In this document: piece by piece, positions 46,455 through 54,459 of the stretch | Numbering within the stretch: position 1 is the first letter of the stretch | Layout: every line of letters starts with the position of its first letter | Program-made: the position numbers and the translations under genes | The notes under the pieces: generated by a model | Databases searched by the model: none | What the model was told of the DNA's origin: nothing | The model's input: the letters and a program-made list of their open reading frames with translations, nothing else | Assembly: GCA_900142905.1 (NCBI GenBank) | Contig: FSRV01000002.1 | Location: 4,154,001 to 4,218,000, forward strand | Direction of reading: 5' to 3' | Length of the DNA: 64,000 bases | Origin: Burkholderia sp. GAS332 | GTDB lineage: Bacteria; Pseudomonadota; Gammaproteobacteria; Burkholderiales; Burkholderiaceae

Positions 46455-46467
46455 TTCGCTTGTCTCC

Positions 46468-46504
46468 GTTAATAATATATAAACAGCGTTGACATATAGT
46501 TAAA
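46468..46504. promoter_or_regulatory. Paired candidate IclR operators in the divergent promoter
   Basis: GTTAATAATATATAAAC (46468-46484) is an imperfect 17-bp palindrome that agrees with the perfect palindrome before the porin gene at 14 of 17 positions. A weaker second copy (GTTGACATATAGTTAAA, 46488-46504) starts exactly 20 bp later. TTGACA at 46489-46494 could be a -35 element for the IclR gene. The block AAACAGCGTTGA (46481-46492) is also shared with the porin promoter. Confidence 0.6.
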
Positions 46505-46549
46505 GCAGTATGGTAAACTGCCCTCTGTGTGTCAAGTCGGATTCCATCC

Positions 46550-47308
46550 ATGAAAACCCTTGCGAAGTCTCTTGACGTGCTGGCGCAGTTCGCGAGCGCC
46601 AGTACAGATCTCGGTGTCACCGAGATCAGCCACCTCACCGGCATCGACAAAGTGATCGTCCACCGCATCCTGAAGACGTATGCGGAGTACGACTACCTGG
46701 TGCAGCACCCCACAACGCGCCGCTATCGTCTGGGCAATGCGATCCTCGCGCTCGCCGCGGCCCAGCAGCACAGCTTTCCGCCTCTTGAGGCGGCGCGGCC
46801 GCATCTGCTGCAGTTGTGGAAGGGCACCTCCGAAACGATCCATTTCACGGTTGGGCGTAAGGACGAAATGGTCGTGCTGCAGGTCTACGAGAGTCCGCTG
46901 CCCAATCGGGTGGCGGCCGATCTCGGGGAGCACGTTCCGATGTACTGCACGGCCGCCGGCAAGCAGTGGCTCGCGCACTTGCCGGAGAGCGCCATACGCG
47001 ACTATCTGAAACGCGTGCCGCTCGTGTCGCGCACGCCGCAGACGATTACCGACCCCGAGTTGCTCCTCGCGGAACTCGAGCGGACGCGGGAACGTGGCTA
47101 CGCACAAGACCACGCCGAATATGAAGATCACCTGCACGCGCTTGCCGCGCCAATCGTCAATAGCCGCGGCGAACTGCTCGCATGCGTTGCGCTGGCCGGT
47201 CCGGCGGCGCGGCTCACCAAACGGAGCATGACGAAACTCGCGCCGCTTCTGACCGAGCGGGCGCAGGCGATCTCTGCAGAACTCGCCCATGTATCGTCGA
47301 TTGACTGA
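46550..47308 (+). CDS. IclR family transcriptional regulator
   Basis: 252 residues. The N-terminal winged helix reads LAKSLDVLAQFASASTDLGV, TEISHLTGIDKVIVHRILKT and YRLGNAIL. The C-terminal effector domain (about 80-245) has the usual MYCTAAGKQWLAHLPE and LAAPIVNSRGELLACVALAGP. It should control the divergent aminotransferase/ABC operon and the downstream aldehyde dehydrogenase and porin through the 17-bp palindromes nearby. No ribosome site is clear; GTG 46529 is an alternative start. Confidence 0.85.
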   Translation: MKTLAKSLDVLAQFASASTDLGVTEISHLTGIDKVIVHRILKTYAEYDYLVQHPTTRRYRLGNAILALAAAQQHSFPPLEAARPHLLQLWKGTSETIHFTVGRKDEMVVLQVYESPLPNRVAADLGEHVPMYCTAAGKQWLAHLPESAIRDYLKRVPLVSRTPQTITDPELLLAELERTRERGYAQDHAEYEDHLHALAAPIVNSRGELLACVALAGPAARLTKRSMTKLAPLLTERAQAISAELAHVSSID

Positions 47309-47397
47309 TCACCCCGAATCCGGCGGGCCCGGGTAAGGAACGCGGCGAACGTTTCACCCCACGGCCTCACGGATCAACTTTCCTAAAGGAGACACCG

Positions 47398-48843
47398 TTG
47401 AAAACGTTCGACTATCCTCAGCCGCGCCAATACATCGCAGGGCAGTGGCGTGACGGCACGGGCGCAAGCTCGCTCACCGTGACGAATCCCGCGACCGAAG
47501 CGGTGCTGGCGACCTTCCACGCTGCGTCTGCCGACGACATCGCGCAGGCGGTCGACGCGGCCAGCAGCGCCTTCCGCGTGTGGGCGGCCGAAACGCCGCT
47601 CGCTCGCAGCAAGATCATGCGGGCGGCCGCGGAGCGATTGCGCTCGCAAACCGAGCAGGCTGCCGCGTTGCTGACGCGCGAGCAGGGCAAGCCGCTTGCC
47701 GAAGCGAAGCGCGAGATCGGGCAGGCTGCTGAAATCATCGAGTGGTTTGCGGAAGAGGGGCGACGCGCATACGGACGCGTCATTCCGAGTCGCTGGCCGG
47801 GTGTCCAGCAGACGGTGGTGCAGAAGCCGATCGGGCCGGTTGCAGCGTTCACGCCGTGGAACTTTCCGGTGATGTTGTCGGCGTGCAAACTCGCGGCGGC
47901 ACTGGCGGCCGGCTGCTCGGTTGTGTTGAAGCCGGCGGAGGAAACGCCGGCCGCGGTCATGGTCCTCGTCGACGCTTTCATTGAAAGTGGCGTGCCGCGA
48001 GGCACCGTGCAGATGCTGTTAGGCAATCCGGCCGAGATATCGAGCACCTTGATTGCGTCGCCCGCGATTCGGAAGATCAGTTTCACCGGCTCCATCAACG
48101 TCGGACGGCTGCTGGGCGAGCAGGCCGGGCGGCACCTCACGCGCGTCACGCTGGAGTTGGGCGGACACGCGCCCGTGGTCATCTGCGAAGACGCCGACTT
48201 CGACAAAACGCTCGACGCGCTGGCCGGATTCAAGTTCCGCAACGCCGGACAGATCTGTGCGAATCCGTCGCGCTTCTACGTCCACCGCTCTCTGTACGCC
48301 AGGTTTGTGGAGGCATTCGCCGCGCGCGCAAGCAGTTTGCGTCTTGGCGACGGGATGGACCCGCAGACGGAAATGGGCCCGCTCGCCAGTCGTCGCCGCG
48401 TCGATCACATGACGTCGCTCGTCGACGATTCGCGTAGCGCCGGCGCACGCGTGGTCTGCGGCGGTGATCGCGTCGCACGTGCCGGCTTCTTCTTCCAGCC
48501 GACGATTCTTGCGGATGTGCCGGACACGGCACGCGTGATGACCGATGAGCCGTTTGGACCGGTCGTGCCGTTCGTTCCGTTCGATAAGCTCGACGAAGTA
48601 ATCGCACGCGCCAACCACCTGCCGGTGGGCCTCGCCGCCTACGCGTTTACGACTTCGCTGCGCAATGCCGATCGCCTTGCGGACGAACTCGAGGCCGGAG
48701 CGATTGGCATTAACAGCGTGTCGCTGCTGCAACCGGAAACGCCGTTCGGCGGGATCAAAGACAGTGGCTTTGGCCGGGAGAACGGTATCGAGGGATTGCA
48801 GGACTATCTGTGCGCGAAGTTCGTCAGCCGTAGCGGGACGTAA
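47398..48843 (+). CDS. NAD(P)-dependent aldehyde dehydrogenase, succinate-semialdehyde type
   Basis: 481 residues. The catalytic residues are Glu254 (LELGGHAP) and Cys287 (NAGQICANPSRF), and the cofactor site shows FTPWNFPVML and SFTGSINVGR. The length and CANPSRF segment place it with succinate or related semialdehyde dehydrogenases. It probably oxidises the semialdehyde made by the neighbouring transaminases. The start codon is TTG 47398, six bases after AAAGGAGA. It follows the IclR gene after 89 nt. Confidence 0.85.
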   Translation: MKTFDYPQPRQYIAGQWRDGTGASSLTVTNPATEAVLATFHAASADDIAQAVDAASSAFRVWAAETPLARSKIMRAAAERLRSQTEQAAALLTREQGKPLAEAKREIGQAAEIIEWFAEEGRRAYGRVIPSRWPGVQQTVVQKPIGPVAAFTPWNFPVMLSACKLAAALAAGCSVVLKPAEETPAAVMVLVDAFIESGVPRGTVQMLLGNPAEISSTLIASPAIRKISFTGSINVGRLLGEQAGRHLTRVTLELGGHAPVVICEDADFDKTLDALAGFKFRNAGQICANPSRFYVHRSLYARFVEAFAARASSLRLGDGMDPQTEMGPLASRRRVDHMTSLVDDSRSAGARVVCGGDRVARAGFFFQPTILADVPDTARVMTDEPFGPVVPFVPFDKLDEVIARANHLPVGLAAYAFTTSLRNADRLADELEAGAIGINSVSLLQPETPFGGIKDSGFGRENGIEGLQDYLCAKFVSRSGT

Positions 48844-48949
48844 GCGTCACAGTCGCTCACCAGCGTCACTGTCGTTAACCATTAAGGCGCGCCGATTTGC
48901 TTGACACCAAAAAGACGACATCCAATACTCGATCTATATTAGAAACAGC

Positions 48950-48966
48950 GTTGATATTATATCAAC
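48950..48966. promoter_or_regulatory. Perfect 17-bp palindrome, candidate IclR operator
   Basis: GTTGATATTATATCAAC is a perfect palindrome, 18 nt before the porin start codon. It matches the site in the divergent aminotransferase/IclR promoter at 14 of 17 positions, and both are next to AAACAGCGTTGA (here 48943-48954). A degraded second site lies 20 bp upstream (right half TATTAGAAAC). This should be the same regulator's operator. Confidence 0.65.
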
Positions 48967-48984
48967 GTCTCTAGGAGAGTGAAG

Positions 48985-50181
48985 ATGAGGCGTGTGTCTT
49001 GTGGGCTGGTGTGTCTTGCGGCTTCGATCGGTGTCGCTCATGCGCAGAGCAGCGTGACGCTGGCGGGCGACATTACGACGGGGATTGCCTATGTCAGCAA
49101 CATGGGATCGGCTTTCAGCTGGAATCCCTATGCAAGCAACCCGGGACAAGGTCACGCCTATCGATTTCTCGATAACAATTCGACCGGCAGCCGCTTCGTC
49201 CTGAAAGGGACGGAGGACCTCGGTGGCGGCGTCGCGGCGATCTTCAATCTGGCAGACGGCTTCAAGCCATCGAACGGCGCGTTCGCGCCGGGTGCCGGTG
49301 GCCGGCTGTTCGGCTCGCAGGCCACGGTCGGTCTGCGCAGCGCCAATGTGGGTACCGTCACGTTCGGCCGCCAGTACGATCCGACCCAGGATCTCGTCGC
49401 CATGTACGCATCGGATAACGACTGGGCCGGGACCATCGGCGGTCACGTGGGCGACTCGGACAATTTCGATGGTTCGTTCCGGGTCAACAACTCGGTCAAG
49501 TACATGAGCCCCGAATGGGCAGGCTTGAGCGTGGGCGCGTTGTACGGCTTCAGTAATCAGGCCGGCGGCTTCAGCAACAACAGCGTGTGGTCCGCCGCCG
49601 CGGGCTATCACAATGGCCCGCTCGGGTTGGGTGTCGGCTATATGCGTCTGAACAATCCGGACAGTGCGACCAACCAGGCCGGCGCGGTCGGCGCGTTGAA
49701 CGGGGTTGGCTCAACCGACGACTATTCGAATCCGTTCACGACAAATCCGTTCGGCGCGCTGGTCGCGAAGCAACAGATCGTCAGCGCGGGCGGCGCCTAT
49801 ACGATCAAGAACGCAACGATCGGTGCGACTTTTTCGGATGTTCAGTATAACTATCTAGATCAGACGAGCCTGCATCTGCAGAATTACGAGCTGAACTTCA
49901 AATACTCGCTGACGCCTTCGCTCGTGCTCGGTGCGGCCTATCTGCTGACAGACGGCAAGTTTTCAGCGACACCGGGTATGGAGAACAAGAAACCGAGGTG
50001 GAACCAGATCAATCTTGGTGCCGATTACAACCTCTCCAAACGCACCATGGTGTATCTCGTGGGTGCGCTGCAGAAGGCCAACGGGGACGCCCGCTACGCC
50101 GCGCTGCAACCGTCACTGTTTCCCTTCTCGTCCTCGAGCAAACAGTTTGTGATCACGGCGGGGATAGATCACAGGTTCTGA
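48985..50181 (+). CDS. Gram-negative porin, OmpC-like
   Basis: 398 residues. A signal peptide (GLVCLAASIGVAHA) ends before QSSVTLAGDITTGIAY. The rest is a 16-strand barrel with the typical SRFVLKGTEDLGGGVAAIF, VGLRSANVGTVTFGRQYDP and a terminal Phe (AGIDHRF). It lets the pathway's substrate through the outer membrane. AGGAGAG precedes ATG 48985. The palindrome in its promoter links it to the IclR regulator. Confidence 0.9.
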   Translation: MRRVSCGLVCLAASIGVAHAQSSVTLAGDITTGIAYVSNMGSAFSWNPYASNPGQGHAYRFLDNNSTGSRFVLKGTEDLGGGVAAIFNLADGFKPSNGAFAPGAGGRLFGSQATVGLRSANVGTVTFGRQYDPTQDLVAMYASDNDWAGTIGGHVGDSDNFDGSFRVNNSVKYMSPEWAGLSVGALYGFSNQAGGFSNNSVWSAAAGYHNGPLGLGVGYMRLNNPDSATNQAGAVGALNGVGSTDDYSNPFTTNPFGALVAKQQIVSAGGAYTIKNATIGATFSDVQYNYLDQTSLHLQNYELNFKYSLTPSLVLGAAYLLTDGKFSATPGMENKKPRWNQINLGADYNLSKRTMVYLVGALQKANGDARYAALQPSLFPFSSSSKQFVITAGIDHRF

Positions 50182-50193
50182 GGCAGTGCGCTT

Positions 50194-50283
50194 CGACGGC
50201 GCCTCGTCGCCGTCGTCCGCTACCTGGTTTAGTCGAAGCTGGCCGTCCGGTGAAAAGCGAACGCCTTAGCGCGTTGGACGGCC
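50194..50283. terminator. Hairpin pair between convergent porin and ModA-like genes
   Basis: CGACGGCG (50194-50201) pairs perfectly with CGCCGTCG (50208-50215) around a 6-nt loop, 12 nt after the porin stop. A second, larger stem-loop has GGCCGTCC (50241-50248) with GGACGGCC (50276-50283) and an inner AACGC/GCGTT stem, just after the ModA-like stop on the other strand. Neither has a long T run. They probably end transcription from both sides. Confidence 0.45.
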
Positions 50284-50289
50284 GCGATG

Positions 50290-51114
50290 CTACTGGCGTG
50301 CGACCGGCGTGAACCCGTAACGTGTCAGGACGTCCTGCGCCTCCGGGCTCATCAGGTACAAGGCAAGCCGGTAAGCGGCGTTTTGCGTGGTAGCGTTTTG
50401 CGGCAACTCCAGCACGGTCATGCCATAGTCTGCGGAGATGCTGAGGTTGGCCGGCAGTTCGACCTGCACCAGAGTCGAATCGGGCTTTGTCTCGTGAGAG
50501 CTGCAATAGCCGATGAAGACATCGACACGGTGGGTCGCCATAAAGTATTTCACGGGATTCTGACCCGCCGGAACCTGAGGCGCTGCTGCGCCACCCACTA
50601 GCTGCTGCGCTTTCGCTTCGAGAATCTGCTTCGCTCCGGGGCGAACTGAGTCGGCTTTCGCGAACAATTCCCATGCATAGTCACCGCCCGGGTCTGCCTT
50701 CGGTGTTGAAGTGCCGATCTTTACATTCGGATCAAGCAGTTTGTCGAGCAGATTGTCCGTTGTGAGGCCGACGTCCGGGCGGGCCTGAACACACACCCGA
50801 TTCCTCGCAAAGACAATAGTGGGCGCAGCCTTTCCTTCGGCCGTCAGGCGCTGCGGGTGCGCCATATTTGCGGAAACGAAAATATCCGCCTTGGCGGAAT
50901 TCTCGATCTTGTTCAGGAGAAGACCTGCTGGCCCTGTAACGAGATCAATCTTCTGGCCAGACTCCGCGGTGTATTGATGCGTGATCGTGGCGAGTGCGCC
51001 GCCCATGCTTCCAGCAGCATAGATCGTGACAACCGCTGAGGCGGGCGCTTGCTGCGCCGACGCGATGCCCATGGTGCTGCCGAGCGCGACGGCAAGGAGG
51101 GTGCGAAAAACCAT
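50290..51114 (-). CDS. ModA-like periplasmic binding protein
   Basis: 274 residues. A signal peptide (FRTLLAVALGSTMGIASA) is followed by VVTIYAAGSMGGALATITHQ and GPAGLLLNKIENSAKADIFVSAN, which match ModA, the molybdate-binding protein (Ser/Asn/Ala contacts near the start, ADxFxSA loop). The C-terminus is longer than in E. coli ModA. It follows a TonB-dependent receptor gene after 13 nt, with no permease or ATPase gene nearby. The pair probably delivers a molybdate-like oxyanion from the outer membrane to a transporter coded elsewhere. Confidence 0.8.
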   Translation of the reverse strand: MVFRTLLAVALGSTMGIASAQQAPASAVVTIYAAGSMGGALATITHQYTAESGQKIDLVTGPAGLLLNKIENSAKADIFVSANMAHPQRLTAEGKAAPTIVFARNRVCVQARPDVGLTTDNLLDKLLDPNVKIGTSTPKADPGGDYAWELFAKADSVRPGAKQILEAKAQQLVGGAAAPQVPAGQNPVKYFMATHRVDVFIGYCSSHETKPDSTLVQVELPANLSISADYGMTVLELPQNATTQNAAYRLALYLMSPEAQDVLTRYGFTPVARQ

Positions 51115-51127
51115 ATGTCAGCCTTGT

Positions 51128-53254
51128 TCAGAGATTGATTTGTAGCGAAGCGCGGACGGTACGAGGCGCGCCAAGCGTGCCTGTACCGTAGTCAGAACCG
51201 GTGTAGCCATTTTGTCCACTCGGCGTGATGTTGGCCCAGTACTGGCGGTTGGTAATATTGTCGATGGCAAGGCGCAGCGTCACTGATTTGCCGGCAATTT
51301 TCGTTCTGTAGCGCGCACCGAGATCGAAGACGGTATAGCCGTCGACATAGTCGGTGTTCGTATAGTTGCCTGGCCGATGGCTTGCGTAGTTCATGTTGAC
51401 GTTGAACCCGAGACCGGCGACGGCCGGCACGGAGTAGTCAAGCAGAGCATTGAATACGACGCGCGACAGCCCGAGGATCTGTTTATCGCTGGTAGACGCC
51501 GAGCCCGTGTCGAACAGGCGGGGATCGAGTAGCGAGATCCCCGTGAAGATGTTGAGATCTCGTGTCACCGCGCCTGTCGCGGTCAGTTCAAGTCCACGAT
51601 TAACTTGTTGACCTTGTTCAGCAAAAACGTTGTTCGGACCTACATAGGCGTACGGTCGCTCGATGCGGTAAAGGGCGGCGCCGAGCGTAACCTGGCTCAC
51701 ATCGACCTTGTAGCCCAGTTCCCATTCTTCGCTTCGGTACGGAGCGAGGCTATCTCCCGCATTGGCTGATCCCGCTGGAGCAATGTCCCCCTGTTGAAGA
51801 CTGTCAGCGTACGTCAGATACGCCGTCATATTATCTTGCGGCTTAAACATCAGACTGGCCGTCGGGCTGATGCCGTCCGCGTTGTACTTGCTGGTCGTCG
51901 CGCCTTGCTTGCTGTAGTTCTCAGTGTGTATCCAGCTCTGGCTTGCGGCCAGTAGCGTTGACCAGTATCGGCCGAATCCAATCGTGTCCCCGACGCTAAT
52001 CGACTGCTGGACCGTGTTGGAGGACAGATATCGATTTGAGAAATCGGGCAGCGGAGGTTTCGCAAAAGACAGCGGGTCGTTGATGCTTGCACTACCGAGC
52101 GTAATCGCGCCCGTTTGATACGGCGTATACCGATTCCAGTAGAAACCCGTGGTTGACACGAAGACGTCGTGTGACAGGCCTGCGAGCTCGGTGTGGCCAT
52201 TCAGCGCGATGGTGTTGCTGACGATCGTGTCCAGGCTGTACGTGGTCGTCGCGGTGGTCGTCGTATAGGCGCCGGTCTTGCTGGTGATGGTGTTGGTCGG
52301 CACGGTCGACGCACGGTCGTTCGTCTCTCTCAGCACGCCGGCGCTCAAGTGCCAGTCCTTGTTGAAGTCGTGCTTCAAGGTGGCACTGAACATGTTGGTG
52401 ACGTTGTCATCACCCGCCCACGATTGGCCGTAGCCCGGACGTGTAGGATCGGGCGCACTGGGAAAGGGCACATTGCGCGCCAAAGCAAACGTTCCTGGGA
52501 AGCCAGTCGACAGGTAGTGGTACGTGCTGAAATTGGTCTCAAGCGTCGTGTCCGGGGTGAAACGAACGTCGAACGCGAGGCTTGCCAATTCTCTGCGCAG
52601 GCGACTGCCCTCTACGTATCCCTCGCCGTTCTGGTTGAGCAAATTCAGCCGATACCCGAAGCGGTCGTCGTTGCCGAAGTGTCCTCCGAGGTCCAGATGT
52701 TCAGTCAAGGACTGGCGTGACTCGTAGCCGACCGTGAACTCGCGTAACGGCTCGGCGGTAGGCCGTTTGAGCACGTAGTTGAACGTGCCGGCAGGACTGG
52801 CGGGCCCGTACAGGGCACCGGCCAGGCCATTTAGAACCTCGATCTGCTCGAATTGCTCGATCGGATAGTCCGTAGTCGCGGCGATATTCAGGCCATCAAT
52901 CCGCGTGTTCTGGACAACCCCGGCTTGCATCCCTCGAGTCTGCGGGCGGATATTTTCGCCCTGAACCGTCGGGACGAAGCGAAACGCTTCCCGCACGCTC
53001 TGGAGTTGCTGATTCTCCGCGAGCGATGAGGGGACGACGGTAATTGAGTACGGCGTGTCAAGGAGATCCTTCTCGCCTAATGGTCCAACTTTCGTTCGGA
53101 CGATCTGATACGACGGGTATTGAGTGGGCGATATCCCAGTGATGACCACGGGTGTGAGTTGGATTCCGTCGTCCTGAGCATGGACTGAGAATGTCGCGCC
53201 CATCCCCGCTGATACGAGGGTGAGCGCCTGAAAGGCGTTGATTGAGCGAGTCAT
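51128..53254 (-). CDS. TonB-dependent outer-membrane receptor
   Basis: 708 residues. A signal peptide is followed by the plug domain (TPVVITGISPTQYPSYQIVR, then DTPYSITVVPSSLAENQQ) and a 22-strand barrel that ends in RTVRASLQINL, with the usual final aromatic-like strand (here Leu). By sequence it is of the siderophore receptor type. The downstream ModA-like gene and the ModE-type palindrome in its promoter suggest that the ligand contains molybdenum rather than only iron. No Fur-like box is visible. Confidence 0.85.
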   Translation of the reverse strand: MTRSINAFQALTLVSAGMGATFSVHAQDDGIQLTPVVITGISPTQYPSYQIVRTKVGPLGEKDLLDTPYSITVVPSSLAENQQLQSVREAFRFVPTVQGENIRPQTRGMQAGVVQNTRIDGLNIAATTDYPIEQFEQIEVLNGLAGALYGPASPAGTFNYVLKRPTAEPLREFTVGYESRQSLTEHLDLGGHFGNDDRFGYRLNLLNQNGEGYVEGSRLRRELASLAFDVRFTPDTTLETNFSTYHYLSTGFPGTFALARNVPFPSAPDPTRPGYGQSWAGDDNVTNMFSATLKHDFNKDWHLSAGVLRETNDRASTVPTNTITSKTGAYTTTTATTTYSLDTIVSNTIALNGHTELAGLSHDVFVSTTGFYWNRYTPYQTGAITLGSASINDPLSFAKPPLPDFSNRYLSSNTVQQSISVGDTIGFGRYWSTLLAASQSWIHTENYSKQGATTSKYNADGISPTASLMFKPQDNMTAYLTYADSLQQGDIAPAGSANAGDSLAPYRSEEWELGYKVDVSQVTLGAALYRIERPYAYVGPNNVFAEQGQQVNRGLELTATGAVTRDLNIFTGISLLDPRLFDTGSASTSDKQILGLSRVVFNALLDYSVPAVAGLGFNVNMNYASHRPGNYTNTDYVDGYTVFDLGARYRTKIAGKSVTLRLAIDNITNRQYWANITPSGQNGYTGSDYGTGTLGAPRTVRASLQINL

Positions 53255-53280
53255 GGAACTTGAGGTTTCTACTTTTGTGT

Positions 53281-53304
53281 CGTTGTATCCGCCTATATAT
53301 AACG
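53281..53304. promoter_or_regulatory. ModE-box-like palindrome upstream of the TonB receptor
   Basis: CGTTGTAT (53281-53288), 8 nt, and ATATAACG (53297-53304) make a 24-bp inverted repeat with one mismatch. The E. coli modA operator, as I recall it, has the same layout (CGTTATAT, 8 nt, ACATAACG). It lies 26 nt upstream of the receptor start, where bound ModE would block transcription when molybdate is plentiful. The assignment rests on this similarity and on the ModA-like gene in the operon. Confidence 0.6.
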
Positions 53305-53387
53305 CAATGCATGGGGCATTAACAAGCAGCGGCCAGCAATAGATGGAATTTGGCCAAAACTCCGCCTGGGAAGCCTGGCGACTGAAA

Positions 53388-54221
53388 TCAAGCCTTCAAC
53401 GGCAGCCAGATTTCGAGCCCACCCATACCGCTGACCGGATCGAACTTCTCGTCATAGCGCTCGAAGTTCGGCGCATCGGCAGGCACATGTCCCGACGCCG
53501 GCAGCCATTGATTCCAGATCGTGTTAACGGTGCGCCGGATCGTCGAGATATGCTCGCGATGGCTGAAAACCGCATACCGCTGCGCGGGAATACGTACGCG
53601 GCTCAACTCGGCGGGCAGCGCCGAAAAGTCGCTGACTTCGACGCCGCACAGGTAGTCGAAATTGCCCGCATCATCCGCGTTGTAGCAAACGCCGTAAGCT
53701 ACGCCGCCTACTTGCCCCGGCACCTTGCCGTAGTAGGCGCCAAAGCGCTGCCATTGCGAGGGAATGGCGGTGCTGGTGTCGCAGGTATAGCGCTCGCTCA
53801 AACCCGCAATGAGAAACGGTTTGCCGTCTTCGAAACGCGGCGGTTCGAGATGCGTGAGAAGGGTTTCGTCCATTTTGATCGGCTCCACGAGGGTAAGGTT
53901 GTCGAGGTGACCACGCGCACGCAGCGTTTCGGGTGTGAGTCCGAACTGCTCGCGAAACGCGCGCGTGAATGCTTCGTGAGAACCGTAACCGGCGTCGATG
54001 GCGACCGTCAGGATGTCGGGTGCGCCGCCGGCGAGGCGACGTGCCGCTTCGCTCAGGCGGCGCGCGCGAACGTAGCGCATCACCGATAGCCCGGTGGCCG
54101 CTTCGAAAGCACGCGCCAGGTGAAAACGCGACACGCATCCACAATTGGCGATGTCGTCGAGCGTTAGCTCGCGGGCAAAATGGCTTTCGATAAACCAGAG
54201 TGCTTTTCCAACGGGGTTCAT
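53388..54221 (-). CDS. AraC family regulator with GyrI-like effector domain
   Basis: 277 residues. The AraC helix-turn-helix pair is N-terminal (IESHFARELTLDDIANCGCV and IAIDAGYGSHEAFTRAFREQ in family terms), and the C-terminal half (about 125-277) is a GyrI/BmrR-like ligand domain (IWNQWLPASGHVPADAPNFE, ending GLEIWLPLKA). Such proteins respond to drugs or antibiotics (Rob/SbmC type). The DHA2 exporter gene follows upstream on the same strand, a possible target. AGAG precedes ATG 54221. Confidence 0.8.
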   Translation of the reverse strand: MNPVGKALWFIESHFARELTLDDIANCGCVSRFHLARAFEAATGLSVMRYVRARRLSEAARRLAGGAPDILTVAIDAGYGSHEAFTRAFREQFGLTPETLRARGHLDNLTLVEPIKMDETLLTHLEPPRFEDGKPFLIAGLSERYTCDTSTAIPSQWQRFGAYYGKVPGQVGGVAYGVCYNADDAGNFDYLCGVEVSDFSALPAELSRVRIPAQRYAVFSHREHISTIRRTVNTIWNQWLPASGHVPADAPNFERYDEKFDPVSGMGGLEIWLPLKA

Positions 54222-54327
54222 ATCGGCTCTCATGTCTGCATGAAGCCAGCATAGCCAGGTGCGGTGAGGCGCATTTGATCGCGCTTGCGGTTTTGCGATT
54301 GTTTTTCCGATTAACCCTGATCGGTCG

Positions 54328-54414
54328 TCATGGCCGCACGCTCAGGTGGGCGAAACGTCTTCGGCCGGCGAAGTCGTGGCGAATCAGTTCGGAAACGTCG
54401 GTGCTGGTGGTCAT
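54328..54414 (-). CDS. Possible small protein of 28 residues
   Basis: From ATG 54414 the frame encodes 28 residues (start MTTSTDVSELIRHDFAGRRR) and stops at 54328-54330. AAGGAG lies eight bases before the ATG, a proper ribosome site. It begins 45 nt after the DHA2 exporter stop on the same strand, so it could be the last gene of that transcript. No similar protein is known to me. Confidence 0.35.
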   Translation of the reverse strand: MTTSTDVSELIRHDFAGRRRFAHLSVRP

Positions 54415-54459
54415 GATCTAGCTCCTTCGTATGCTTGCTTCGTATTCGCCCCGCGCAGG

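Noticed and set aside
53255..53387. Fur box for the TonB receptor
   Set aside because: No GATAATGATAATC-like sequence is present; the only clear dyad has the ModE-type layout.
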